Part shown: positions 6,354 through 14,386 of the stretch, one piece after another
Layout: the number at the start of each line of letters is the position of its first letter
Numbering within the stretch: the stretch's first letter is position 1
Source of the DNA: an uncultured Bacilli bacterium
GTDB lineage: Bacteria; Bacillota_I; Bacilli_A; RF39; UBA660
Length of the DNA: 15,348 bases
Direction: 5' to 3'
Assembly: GCA_934101745.1 (NCBI GenBank)
Contig: CAKOSD010000009.1
Coordinates: 1 to 15,348 of the forward strand
Made by a program: the position numbers and the translations under genes
The notes under the pieces: model-generated
Told to the model about the DNA's origin: nothing
The model's database searches: none
Seen by the model: only the letters and a program-made list of their open reading frames with translations

Positions 6354-7711
6354 CTAATTAAGCCCATCTCCATTTTCCAAGAAATGACTTTGGTAGTTAA
6401 ACTTTTAATATATTTTTCACTTAAATAACCATTGTTGATATTATCAATTATTTCTTTAATATCTCTTACATAGTTTTGCGTTATTAATATATTATTACCG
6501 GCTAAAAGCGATTTAATTCCCATATTTTCGATATTAGCCGTGGCGCCCATATTCAAAGCATCAGTTATAACCATTCCTTTAAAATTTAGGGCATTTCTTA
6601 AGTAATTATGATTATCTATCGAAATAGAGGCCGGATTTTTATCATCTAAGGCCGTTACTGTATTATGGCTAATCATTATAGCCTCTGCTCCCCTATCAAT
6701 AGCCATTTTAAAAGGTATTAAGCCTTCTTCTATTTCTTCTATCGTCCTTGTATCTATTGAACTTCCTTTATGAGTATCTTTATTTTTTCCATACCCGGGA
6801 TAATGTTTTAAGACATTAGTAACCCCAGAATTTTTAGAAGATTCTATTATATTTAGGGCAAATTCTCCCGTAAGAGTGGGACTAAGTCCAATGGAACGAC
6901 TATAAATATAATCGCTTTTATCGTTTGATATATCTAAAACAGGTGCTAAGTTAATATTAAGTCCTAGTGATTTTAAAAGTTCATTTTTTTCTATATTATC
7001 ACTTTTTATTAATTCCAAGCCCCCTTTTTGATAAAGCGTCCTTGGAGATAAAAATGCACTACTCCGGAGATTTTTATTATTACTAACTCTAACAACCGTT
7101 CCTCCTTCTTCATCAACGGCTAAAAATAAGGGAATTTTGGCTTGGGATTGTAAATTGCTTACCAAAGTAATTATTTCTTCTCTGGTTTTATTTTTAAAAG
7201 CATCGCCAAATAAGACTAATCCCCCTAAATGATATTTTTTTATATTCTCTAAACTACTAGAATTATAATGAACAGTATAAAGACTACCAACCATTTCTTC
7301 TAAAGACATAGTATTTACTAATTTCTTGACCTTTTCAAGATTATCATTATTTAGACCTTCTAAAACAAATTCTTTGTCTAGTTTCTCTACATTTAAAACT
7401 GTTATATCTTGCTTACTTTTATTTTTATCTAGAAGTCCATCATAAGTTATTTTAATATAATCATTAACATTGCTATCAATATCTTGCTTAGAAAATTCAT
7501 AAATAATTTGATTTTCATCACAAAGATAGGTTGTGTTTTCGTCTTGATAAATAACTAGACCCTCAAGATTGGCTTTTTGATTATCTGACAGTTCGTTATT
7601 TTCTAATTCAGTTTCTTTATTATTATTTGGCTTATAATGAATTCCAATAATTCCTATTGTTATTACCAATAAGCATATAAGTACTAATTTATATTTTTTC
7701 TTTAATTGCAT
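6350..7711 (-). CDS. Membrane-anchored glycoside hydrolase family 3 enzyme, NagZ-like beta-N-acetylglucosaminidase
   Basis: Predicted to remove terminal N-acetylglucosamine, probably from muropeptides or peptidoglycan, outside the membrane. Residues 1-8 are basic and 9-25 hydrophobic with no lipobox cysteine, indicating an uncleaved anchor or signal. Residues 50-110 form a small beta-rich region before the catalytic barrel. The GH3 domain (about 130-410) shows AVDEEGGTVVR (198-208), the NagZ signature KHYPGYG (302-308) with D312-T313-H314 (the His of this loop is the general acid/base in NagZ enzymes), ISHN (347-350) and VITDALNMGA with nucleophile D384. There is no C-terminal beta-sandwich, as in short NagZ forms. 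The ATG lies one base after the stop of the 313-residue gene, and its GAGGG site lies in that gene's last codons, so the two are co-translated. NagZ is a family-based inference; another GH3 specificity remains possible. Confidence 0.88.
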   Translation of the reverse strand: MQLKKKYKLVLICLLVITIGIIGIHYKPNNNKETELENNELSDNQKANLEGLVIYQDENTTYLCDENQIIYEFSKQDIDSNVNDYIKITYDGLLDKNKSKQDITVLNVEKLDKEFVLEGLNNDNLEKVKKLVNTMSLEEMVGSLYTVHYNSSSLENIKKYHLGGLVLFGDAFKNKTREEIITLVSNLQSQAKIPLFLAVDEEGGTVVRVSNNKNLRSSAFLSPRTLYQKGGLELIKSDNIEKNELLKSLGLNINLAPVLDISNDKSDYIYSRSIGLSPTLTGEFALNIIESSKNSGVTNVLKHYPGYGKNKDTHKGSSIDTRTIEEIEEGLIPFKMAIDRGAEAIMISHNTVTALDDKNPASISIDNHNYLRNALNFKGMVITDALNMGATANIENMGIKSLLAGNNILITQNYVRDIKEIIDNINNGYLSEKYIKSLTTKVISWKMEMGLIS

Positions 7712-7712
7712 C

Positions 7713-8654
7713 TTATTTTCCCTCTAATTTTTTTAAAACTAATTTTTGCTGATCCGTTAAATTGCTTACAATCTCATTATAACTTTCTATATTATAAATA
7801 AATACGACATCTAAAAGATTATCTAAATAATAGTCTATCCCAATCTTTTCTATTAAATACTCCATATTTGCTACGGTATCAATAAAATCTAAAAGGTCGG
7901 TAGCGTCAAGCTCATTTACACAAGCATTTTCCAAATAATATTTTTTATGACTAGATGAGAAGTAATAATAAAAGGTTCTTATTAGAAATGCCATAATTTT
8001 CTTATAGGCCTCTTTATTATCATCTTTTAATTTTTTTAGTTTTTCTTCTCCATATTCTCTTACAATATCTTTATTGCGATATTTACTATAAAAGTATTTT
8101 AGATAAGTAACAAACTCTAAGGAAGTGATGTTTTTGTTATTAAAGAAAATTCTAGCCTGGGTATTAGTTTGCTTTTGAGATACAATTTCTTTTTCTTCGT
8201 TTTTAATATTGGGGTGCAGTTCTTTAATTATACTAGATAATTTAGGGTTATTTAAAGCCGTTATTAAGGCCGTATAATCATAATATTGGAAATCTTTATA
8301 AGTATTAATTATTTCTTCTAAGAGTATCTTTAAATAGCCCATATCAAAAAAGTATTCCAAATCGCCATTTAAGTCATTAGTAAAATTATCAAAAATATAT
8401 AGTAAGGCTTCGATATCAAAATCATCATTAGTAAGATCACTAAACTCAGTTAATAAAAAATATTCAATTTGCATTAATTCTAAGTAAGACTTAGCACTTT
8501 CTATATCTTGATATAAATATTCTTTAAATCTTTTTACTAGGATATTTAATTTTTTATGATGAATTTTTTTCTCACTAAGATTACTGTCTTCAATAAAAAT
8601 ATTATCATAAATAGAAAGTAAATTTTTAACGATATTTTTCAAATTAAATTGCAT
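7713..8654 (-). CDS. Uncharacterised 313-residue helical protein, co-translated with the GH3 gene
   Basis: I do not recognise this protein. It is cytoplasmic by appearance (no signal or TM segment), rich in Tyr, Lys, Asp and Leu, and mostly helical. A charged linker near residues 147-165 (NIKNEEKEIVSQKQTNTQAR) separates an acidic N-terminal half from a C-terminal half. The C-terminal half begins with ITSLEFVTYLKYFYSKY and ends in a Tyr/Asp-rich helical segment. No catalytic or metal-binding motif is visible, and there is only one cysteine. The ATG has a strong AAGGAG site at good spacing. Its stop is followed one base later by the GH3 start, so the two form a bicistronic operon, with a TATAAT promoter just upstream. 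The pairing suggests linked function but does not show what it is. Confidence 0.85.
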   Translation of the reverse strand: MQFNLKNIVKNLLSIYDNIFIEDSNLSEKKIHHKKLNILVKRFKEYLYQDIESAKSYLELMQIEYFLLTEFSDLTNDDFDIEALLYIFDNFTNDLNGDLEYFFDMGYLKILLEEIINTYKDFQYYDYTALITALNNPKLSSIIKELHPNIKNEEKEIVSQKQTNTQARIFFNNKNITSLEFVTYLKYFYSKYRNKDIVREYGEEKLKKLKDDNKEAYKKIMAFLIRTFYYYFSSSHKKYYLENACVNELDATDLLDFIDTVANMEYLIEKIGIDYYLDNLLDVVFIYNIESYNEIVSNLTDQQKLVLKKLEGK

Positions 8655-8698
8655 GAGAACTCCTTAATACCCCATTAATTCTTCTTAGTTCTGGTTTA

Positions 8699-8727
8699 AT
8701 TATACTAGTAAAAGTAAGAAATTAAAA
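8699..8727 (-). promoter_or_regulatory. Promoter of the 313-residue gene and GH3 operon
   Basis: A perfect -10 TATAAT (8699-8704) lies upstream of the gene. The position 17 bp further upstream holds TTTTAA, a weak -35. The spacer is made almost entirely of the 3' arm of the preceding gene's terminator hairpin. Confidence 0.5.
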
Positions 8728-8744
8728 GGCTTTCTTTCTTACTT
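8705..8744 (-). terminator. Stem-loop at the stop codon of the WG-repeat protein gene
   Basis: On the minus strand AAGTAAGAAA (8735-8744, containing the TAA stop) pairs perfectly with TTTCTTACTT (8712-8721) across 13 bases, followed by TTTACTAG. The stem is perfect but the T tail is short, so termination may be incomplete. Confidence 0.55.
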
Positions 8745-10805
8745 AGTTAACTTTTTTCTTAAGATTTTTTCTTGATAACAGACAATAAAATCATTATTAA
8801 AAGTGGCATTTGTCATATCAATTCCCGAAAAGTCATACGAGATAAATGTTACATCACTATAATTACCATTAGCCATATTTTTATTATAGACAGTCTGGGG
8901 ATTTATAAAAGCGTTAGTACCTGTAAAATCTAGGTTACTTACGTCAAATCCCGTAAAATCAAAGGTTAGTAAATCAAAAAATGATAAGTAATTAACATAT
9001 TCTTTAGAAATGTATTTTATCCCATTTTCTTCATAATAAAAGTTACTAGGAATTTCTAAAGTATGATTAGGTATGGTATTCATTTTAATCGTTAATTTTC
9101 TTTTTTTCATCTCTAGTTCATCAATTCGCTTTTGACACTCGGCTATTTTCTGTCTGTATTGCTGATATTCATTAATTTTTTTATTGATGCTTTCTGCAGT
9201 AATCATATTTTTTGACATGAATTTTTGATATTTAATTAGATATTTTTCTTTACTAAGTAAGGTGCAGTCTTTCTTTAAAATCCGATTTTCTAAATTAAAA
9301 TCACCTAGACATATTATTTGGTCAGTAACATAATAGGTTTTATTATCCCAAGTAAAATAATCATCATAGAATTCAATTTTAGACTCATGATTAGCAAACC
9401 AATGATAGCTGTTATCTCTTTTATCAAATAAATAATAACCGTCTTGCCAATAGAAATTTTTAGTAATAGTAAAAAACACAAAATTTTCATATTGTCTTAA
9501 GGGTTCATATTCGGTTTTTACCATCTTTTTAGTTTTATAATCTACATAATAATAAACAGTCTTTTTAAAAGGATTATTTTTAGGAGGTAAAACCTTTAAA
9601 TATTTAGAATAATCGTAACTCCATAGTCCTTCCCTATGCGCATTTTCACTAACTAAGCCATAATAATTTTTAATTTCGCTATGAAGACTTATATAAGAAT
9701 CATTATTTTTTAGATTAGTATATGGGCTAACATACTCACAAAATTTGCCATCGGTATCGATTTCTTTACCATTAACAATCGCCCAACCGTGACTAAAAGG
9801 TGTTGCTTTGGCAAACTGAGGTTTAATTACTTCCTTGCCAAATTCATCTAAGTAACCATATAATCCTTGTTCATTTCTAACTAAAAGACGACCACAGCAA
9901 TAATTTTTAATAAGGGTATATTTTTTATTATTAATATAGCCAATTTTATCATATTTTTTAAGCTTCAATTTAAGTCTACCACTGGTTAAGAGATTAGCCA
10001 ATGTATAATCAATGGGAACTACGTCTTTTTTATCAAGGCACTTGTATTCAGTAATTTTAACTCCATTTATATCATAATAACTAAGACTATCAGTAAAAAT
10101 CAAGCATCTTTCGTTATTAAATTTAGCCTCAAATCCTAGTTGGTCATAACAAATAATACGATTTTGCCAAGGACCTTCTCCCATGTGAATTACGACTACG
10201 GCTACTTCTTGAGATTTAGTTAGAGCTGTAATCGTTAAAAAATTAGCATTATAATAAAGGTTTTCTAACTTATTATTACTTTTTAATTCTTGCTTAAAAT
10301 TTTTAGAAATATTAAATTTTTGGAAAATTATATCGACTGCTTTTTTATCTTTAATACTAACCTTATTAATTTTATTTTTAATTTCAAAAGCTTGGATTTT
10401 TCTACCCCCAACCTTATCTTTTAAAATAACCTTATCATCATCTAGCGTTAGATAAGGAAAATGAATATCTAATTTTTCAGGTTCGTTTGTAAATACGGCT
10501 ATAACTTTACCGTGAATATCATATACTTTAAAAGTTCGGGGAGCATCACTAGATTTTGTTAATAAATAATCATCGACGCAAGATAGAAAGATTTCGTTAG
10601 AAATAGTGTTATTTATAGGCTTACCAAATATATCGTAGATGTCATACATACATCTTATAATATAATTTAAGAAATAATGAGAAACACTATCTAAAGTAAG
10701 GCGGTAAGGCACTATTTCCTGAGTTTTAACATTGTAAAAATAGGTTTCATCACCATAATAAAATACGCTTTCTAAATATTTATTATATAATTCATCATTT
10801 TCCAT
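8739..10805 (-). CDS. WG-repeat-like protein with coiled coil and pentapeptide-like C-terminus
   Basis: 688 residues, no signal peptide or TM segment, function unknown. The clearest WG-type repeat is residues 313-345 (GLYGYLDEFGKEVIKPQF, then FSHGWAIVNG). Similar short beta units with an aromatic-Asp-x-x-Gly core recur: VYDIHGKVI near 95, CYDQLGFEA near 220, YYDINGVKI near 244, YYLFDKRDN near 458. Together they suggest a beta-repeat fold over roughly residues 90-490. A charged helical stretch at about 535-573 looks like a coiled coil. The C-terminus (about 613-674) has pentapeptide-like units (FDFTGFDVSNLDFTGTNA, then YDFSGIDMTNATF) around a PQTVYNKNMANGNYS core. Start: a TTG four codons upstream is in frame, but the ATG of MENDELYNKY follows TTGGAG at proper spacing and is preferred. 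The gene has its own promoter and a terminator stem-loop, so it is probably monocistronic. Confidence 0.88.
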   Translation of the reverse strand: MENDELYNKYLESVFYYGDETYFYNVKTQEIVPYRLTLDSVSHYFLNYIIRCMYDIYDIFGKPINNTISNEIFLSCVDDYLLTKSSDAPRTFKVYDIHGKVIAVFTNEPEKLDIHFPYLTLDDDKVILKDKVGGRKIQAFEIKNKINKVSIKDKKAVDIIFQKFNISKNFKQELKSNNKLENLYYNANFLTITALTKSQEVAVVVIHMGEGPWQNRIICYDQLGFEAKFNNERCLIFTDSLSYYDINGVKITEYKCLDKKDVVPIDYTLANLLTSGRLKLKLKKYDKIGYINNKKYTLIKNYCCGRLLVRNEQGLYGYLDEFGKEVIKPQFAKATPFSHGWAIVNGKEIDTDGKFCEYVSPYTNLKNNDSYISLHSEIKNYYGLVSENAHREGLWSYDYSKYLKVLPPKNNPFKKTVYYYVDYKTKKMVKTEYEPLRQYENFVFFTITKNFYWQDGYYLFDKRDNSYHWFANHESKIEFYDDYFTWDNKTYYVTDQIICLGDFNLENRILKKDCTLLSKEKYLIKYQKFMSKNMITAESINKKINEYQQYRQKIAECQKRIDELEMKKRKLTIKMNTIPNHTLEIPSNFYYEENGIKYISKEYVNYLSFFDLLTFDFTGFDVSNLDFTGTNAFINPQTVYNKNMANGNYSDVTFISYDFSGIDMTNATFNNDFIVCYQEKILRKKLTK

Positions 10806-10826
10806 AACAATCTCCAATAATCATTT

Positions 10827-10856
10827 ATTATACAATAAAATTTACTAAAACGTAAA
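10827..10856 (-). promoter_or_regulatory. Promoter of the WG-repeat-like protein gene
   Basis: A perfect -10 TATAAT (10827-10832) and a -35 TTTACG (10851-10856, four of six matches) are separated by 18 bp. They lie directly after the rseP terminator and about 20 bases before the ATG. Confidence 0.6.
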
Positions 10857-10865
10857 AATTTAGCC

Positions 10866-10906
10866 AAAGAAAAAGATATTAATGGAATAAGCCCACAATA
10901 TCTTTT
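10866..10906 (-). terminator. Terminator of the uppS-cdsA-rseP operon, spanning the rseP stop codon
   Basis: On the minus strand AAAAGATATT (10897-10906), which encodes the Lys-Asp-Ile before the rseP end, pairs perfectly with AATATCTTTT (10871-10880). The loop is 16 bases and TCTTT follows. The TAA stop lies at the loop/3'-arm junction. Confidence 0.65.
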
Positions 10907-11934
10907 ATCGTAATTAATATCATTAAAAGCATAAGAAGAATAAATCCTACTATATGAAACCAGTTTTCAATATTAGCATCAACTCTCTTACCTCTTATTT
11001 TTTCAATTAGAACAAATACGATATGACCACCATCAAAGGCTGGGAATGGTAAGAAGTTCATAAATCCTAAATTAATAGAAATATAAGCAGTTAAGTATAA
11101 TATTTGGGCAAAACCTAGGGCTAGAGACTGATTAACAATATTATACATACCAACTGGTCCTGATAAAGAATTCATTGATAAACGCCCCGTAAATAAGCCA
11201 TAAATTATAGTAAACATGGATTGATAAATACTTTCAAATTTACTAGCGGCATAAGAAATAGCATGAACAATACCATGATAAGTTTCTTGGTAAATAGTAA
11301 CACCGAAGACACGGGTTTTGTTGCCTTTTTCGTCAGTTGTTTCTTTAGGGGTAACTTTTAGAGTCTCAGTAGTATTATCCTCATGTTTAACTTCAATGCT
11401 ATAATATTCTTTTTTATTATCTAAAGTTAATAGGACTTGTGCTCTATCCCAAGTTTTGGTTTTCTTACCATCAATACTTAATATGATATCTCCGTTACGG
11501 CCGCCAGCATCACTGAAGGCTGATCCTTCTTGAACGGTGTTAATTTTAGGAGTCGTACTGGTTGAGCCATAAATAGTGCCGATTAAAAATAATAAGACAA
11601 AAGCAGTAATGAAATTCATGACAACGCCAGCACTTAAAATTAAAATTCGTTGCCACCAAGGTTTATTACACATCAATTTTTCTTTGGGAATCTTATCATC
11701 ATCTTCCACAACTTCACCGGCTAGTTGAACATAGCCCCCAATTGGTAAGGCTCTAAGGGAATACTGAATTCCACTCTTTTTAGAAATATGTTTTAAAAGA
11801 AGGGGTCCCATCCCAACTGAAAATTCATAAACATGAACACCACATAATCTAGCGACAATAAAATGACCAAATTCATGAAGTAAAACCAAAATCCCCAACA
11901 TTAAAATTAATACAATAATACTAATTAACCACAT
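10879..11934 (-). CDS. rseP: RseP/RasP-family intramembrane zinc metalloprotease (site-2 protease)
   Basis: Cleaves transmembrane segments of anti-sigma factors or signal-peptide remnants inside the membrane. 351 residues. TM1 carries the zinc-binding HEFGH (H20, E21, H24). The conserved GMGP is at 41-44 and ALPIGGYVQLAGE at 62-74. A single PDZ-like domain spans about 128-215, with GDIILSIDGKK as its core. SGPVGMYNI is at 258-266. The second active-site motif NFLPFPAFDGGH (293-304) supplies the third zinc ligand D301. A C-terminal hydrophobic helix spans 327-343. It is the last gene of uppS-cdsA-rseP, 18 bp after cdsA with a GAGAG site, and it closes with a terminator. In Bacillus dxr usually lies between cdsA and rasP; here it is absent. 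Confidence 0.97.
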   Translation of the reverse strand: MWLISIIVLILMLGILVLLHEFGHFIVARLCGVHVYEFSVGMGPLLLKHISKKSGIQYSLRALPIGGYVQLAGEVVEDDDKIPKEKLMCNKPWWQRILILSAGVVMNFITAFVLLFLIGTIYGSTSTTPKINTVQEGSAFSDAGGRNGDIILSIDGKKTKTWDRAQVLLTLDNKKEYYSIEVKHEDNTTETLKVTPKETTDEKGNKTRVFGVTIYQETYHGIVHAISYAASKFESIYQSMFTIIYGLFTGRLSMNSLSGPVGMYNIVNQSLALGFAQILYLTAYISINLGFMNFLPFPAFDGGHIVFVLIEKIRGKRVDANIENWFHIVGFILLMLLMILITIKDIVGLFH

Positions 11935-11952
11935 AAATACTCTCTTTTCTAT

Positions 11953-12738
11953 TTATAATATCGTACATAACAATGTATATAATAAAACGCCAAAAACCAA
12001 ACTATCTATTCTATCTAAGATACCCCCATGCCCCTTTATAAGATTAGAGTAATCTTTTATTTTATTTTCTCTTTTTATCTTGCTAAAAAATAAATCACCT
12101 ATTTGTCCAAAAACACTTATTAGCATGCTCATAACTACAATTCTTAATACGCTGGTATTGCCAATAATGGCTAAATAATAAAATGTTCCAATGATACTAG
12201 CACATATTACGCCTCCTAAGGAACCTTCAATAGTTTTATTAGGACTTATATTAGATAACTTATGGGTACCAATGTAACTCCCAATAAACAAAGCGAAAAT
12301 GTCGGTAGCACAAATAACAACTATTACGTATAATAAAATCCATTTATTAATACTATCTAGCATAACCATAGAATTTAGAGCCATACCTAGTAAAAATAAT
12401 AAGGTAAACATAAAAAGTGATGTTTCGGTATCATATTTTTTACTAAATATAGTAGGAATTACCATGGTAAATAAAAGAAGTGCTATGGTCTGATAAGACA
12501 CACCTAGATATAAGGCGTAACCATCATTTACAATATAAATTAGAGCCATAAAACTTATAAGTCCGAAAATGATAATTGGCAAATTTAATTTATCTTTTAC
12601 TTTTGGCAAAGTAATTATTTCTTTATAAGCCAGGATGGCCACAGCCCCAATTAAAATTTTAAAGGCGACTGGTCCTAAAAGGAAACCTAAAGCAAAAATA
12701 AAAGCAATAATAAGGCCACTAATAATTCGGTCTTTCAC
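11953..12738 (-). CDS. cdsA: Phosphatidate cytidylyltransferase (CDP-diacylglycerol synthase)
   Basis: Converts phosphatidic acid and CTP to CDP-diacylglycerol, the precursor of phosphatidylglycerol and cardiolipin. 261 residues with about eight hydrophobic helices. The family signature is complete at residues 219-245: S219, K222-R223, K228-D229, then KGHGGILDRID with H237, D242 and D245. The upstream conserved SPNKTIEGSLGG (165-176) and the TD pair near 145-146 are also present. Start is a GTG preceded by GGAGGT eight bases upstream; that site lies inside the final Gly codons of uppS. The uppS stop and the cdsA start share one G (TAGTG), so translation is coupled. Length and motifs are typical. 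Confidence 0.96.
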   Translation of the reverse strand: MKDRIISGLIIAFIFALGFLLGPVAFKILIGAVAILAYKEIITLPKVKDKLNLPIIIFGLISFMALIYIVNDGYALYLGVSYQTIALLLFTMVIPTIFSKKYDTETSLFMFTLLFLLGMALNSMVMLDSINKWILLYVIVVICATDIFALFIGSYIGTHKLSNISPNKTIEGSLGGVICASIIGTFYYLAIIGNTSVLRIVVMSMLISVFGQIGDLFFSKIKRENKIKDYSNLIKGHGGILDRIDSLVFGVLLYTLLCTIL

Positions 12739-13445
12739 TACTTACCACCTCCAAAACGTCTTTCTCTACCATTATATGCATCTAAGGCCTTATCAAATTC
12801 TTTTTTATCAAATTCCGGCCAATAGCAATCCGGAAAGTACATTTCGGCATAGGCAATTTGCCACAACAAAAAGTTGCTAACTCTAACATCGCCACCAGTT
12901 CTAATCATTAAATCCACTGGTGGTAAATCTTGATATAAATATTTTTCAAAAACTTGCGTTGTTAAATCTTCACTTTTTAATTTATGATTTTCAATATCAT
13001 TTACAATTTTTTTAGTAGCATCGATAATTTCAGTTTGGCCTCCATAATTCAAGCAAATATTTAAAATTCCGCCTGTACAATTACGAGTTTCATCTTTTAA
13101 GTAATCCATGGCATTTAAGACTTCTTCTTTTAGAGGATTTCTTCTTCCACTAAAAACCACCTTTATATTATTTTCTTTTAATTCTTGACAAGAATCTTTA
13201 AACTCACTAACGAATAAATTCATTAAATAGTCAACTTCACTGGCTTCCCGTTTAAAGTTTTCTGTCGAAAAACAATAGACTGATAAATATTTAACTCCTT
13301 TTTTTAAAATATAATCAGCCATTTTTTTTATATTACTAAACCCTCGTCTATGACCTTCTAGTTTAGGTAAAAGATGCTTTTTAGCCCATCTTCTATTCCC
13401 ATCTAGAATTATAGCCACGTGCGTAGGTATTTTTATTTCTTCCAT
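12738..13445 (-). CDS. uppS: Undecaprenyl diphosphate synthase (cis-prenyltransferase)
   Basis: Extends farnesyl diphosphate with eight isopentenyl units to make the C55 lipid carrier for peptidoglycan and other wall polymers; cytosolic and membrane-associated. The 235-residue length is typical. Motifs: HVAIILDGNRRWAK (9-22) with the Mg2+-binding Asp15; GHRRG (31-35); YCFSTENFKR (57-66); NYGGQTEI (133-140); the pyrophosphate-binding RTGGDVRVSNFLLWQIAYAE (182-201); and RERRFGG near the end. The start is an ATG after a perfect AGGAGG site. The best promoter in the window lies directly upstream, so uppS-cdsA-rseP can be expressed independently of dnaB-dnaI, although no terminator separates them. 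Confidence 0.98.
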   Translation of the reverse strand: MEEIKIPTHVAIILDGNRRWAKKHLLPKLEGHRRGFSNIKKMADYILKKGVKYLSVYCFSTENFKREASEVDYLMNLFVSEFKDSCQELKENNIKVVFSGRRNPLKEEVLNAMDYLKDETRNCTGGILNICLNYGGQTEIIDATKKIVNDIENHKLKSEDLTTQVFEKYLYQDLPPVDLMIRTGGDVRVSNFLLWQIAYAEMYFPDCYWPEFDKKEFDKALDAYNGRERRFGGGK

Positions 13446-13462
13446 TTTTCCTCCTAATAATA

Positions 13463-13491
13463 ATTATATAATGCTTAAAAGCGATAGTCAA
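13463..13491 (-). promoter_or_regulatory. Strong sigma-A-type promoter of uppS-cdsA-rseP
   Basis: -35 TTGACT (13486-13491), 17-bp spacer, and perfect -10 TATAAT (13463-13468) on the minus strand. This is the closest match to consensus in the window. It lies 17 bases before the uppS ATG, giving a very short leader with the AGGAGG site. Confidence 0.82.
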
Positions 13492-13510
13492 AACATATTA
13501 CTATATTTTT

Positions 13511-14386
13511 TTATTTTCGCATATTAGCACCCAACATTTCCATATCTATAGTTAGTTGCTTAATTCGTTCAATTATCCGGTTGGCCTTTACTTTGTCGCT
13601 TCCCTTATTAGATAAATGTTCTTCTAATTCCTTGATGGTGAAGTTTGAAGTAAAAAAAGTAGTCTTGTGTTCATTCATTCGAGATTGCAATATTGTCCCT
13701 AGTATTTCATCGCGCCCCCAATCAGTTACTTTTTCAGCCCCAATATCATCTATTAACAGGATATCAACATTACATAACTGGTCCATAATATCATTCATAG
13801 CCTCAAAATCGCCTTTAATAGTTCGAAGTAGATCGGGTAAATAAACTAACTTAGTACTAAAGCCGCGCTTTTTCATTTCGTTAAGGCAAGCACTTAAAAT
13901 ATAAGTTTTACCGCAGCCAAAATTCCCATGTAAGTATAAGCCTTTAATATTTTTACCATAGTCATATTCTTTAATAAAATTAGTTACCCATTTAATTAAA
14001 TTGTAACGATTTTTATCACTGGTATCTATCGTCTTTAAAGAAGAGGTTTCTAATTCTTTTAGAGCATTGGTACTTTCTTTAATCTTTTTTAATTCTTGAT
14101 GTTTAAAATAACAAGCCTCCGTTGAAAACATTAAATGATTATTATATTTTTGAGGATAGTTAGTATAGCCTCTTATTTTGTTTTTACATTCATAAATGCC
14201 ATGACAATTTTTACAATTATTTTCTTCTTGTAAGTATTCTTCTAACTTAGAAGTGTAATTCATAGCATCTTTGCTGGTTAATTCAAGATTTGCTACTAAT
14301 TTTTGAAATTCAGGGTTTTTACAGGCTCTGATATAATTATCTTTAAGACTATTTTCAATTAATTTAGTTTTGGTTAATAGTGCCAT
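13511..14386 (-). CDS. dnaI: Primosomal protein DnaI, replicative helicase loader ATPase
   Basis: AAA+ loader that, with DnaD and DnaB, places the replicative helicase on DNA at oriC and at stalled forks. 291 residues. The N-terminal helicase-binding domain carries a zinc-type cluster: CKNC (C58, C61), C67 and C92 with H96. The AAA+ domain has Walker A GNFGCGKT (154-161), Walker B LLIDDIGAE (210-218) and sensor-1 TSN (246-248). Arginines near 269-274 fit the arginine-finger region. Start: a TTG two codons upstream is possible, but the ATG of MALLTKTK follows AAAGGA at good spacing. It overlaps the end of the dnaB-like gene by 23 bases, which indicates coupling. No terminator was seen before the uppS promoter. 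Confidence 0.95.
   Translation of the reverse strand: MALLTKTKLIENSLKDNYIRACKNPEFQKLVANLELTSKDAMNYTSKLEEYLQEENNCKNCHGIYECKNKIRGYTNYPQKYNNHLMFSTEACYFKHQELKKIKESTNALKELETSSLKTIDTSDKNRYNLIKWVTNFIKEYDYGKNIKGLYLHGNFGCGKTYILSACLNEMKKRGFSTKLVYLPDLLRTIKGDFEAMNDIMDQLCNVDILLIDDIGAEKVTDWGRDEILGTILQSRMNEHKTTFFTSNFTIKELEEHLSNKGSDKVKANRIIERIKQLTIDMEMLGANMRK

Noticed and set aside
10806..10817. Upstream TTG start for the WG-repeat gene.
   Set aside because: The TTGGAG sequence serves as the ribosome binding site for the ATG at 10805.
12299..12880. Plus-strand open frames at 12299-12493 and 12635-12880.
   Set aside because: They are shadows of cdsA and uppS, which are complete on the minus strand.
1107..12943. 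The 15-mer CTTGATATAAATATT occurs at 1107, 8507 and 12929.
   Set aside because: All three copies encode Tyr-Leu-Tyr-Gln in frame in mutS, the 313-residue gene and uppS. Codon bias in AT-rich coding DNA explains this better than a dispersed repeat.
13446..13510. Terminator between dnaI and uppS.
   Set aside because: Only a short GCTTTTAAGC palindrome is present, within the promoter spacer and without a T tract.
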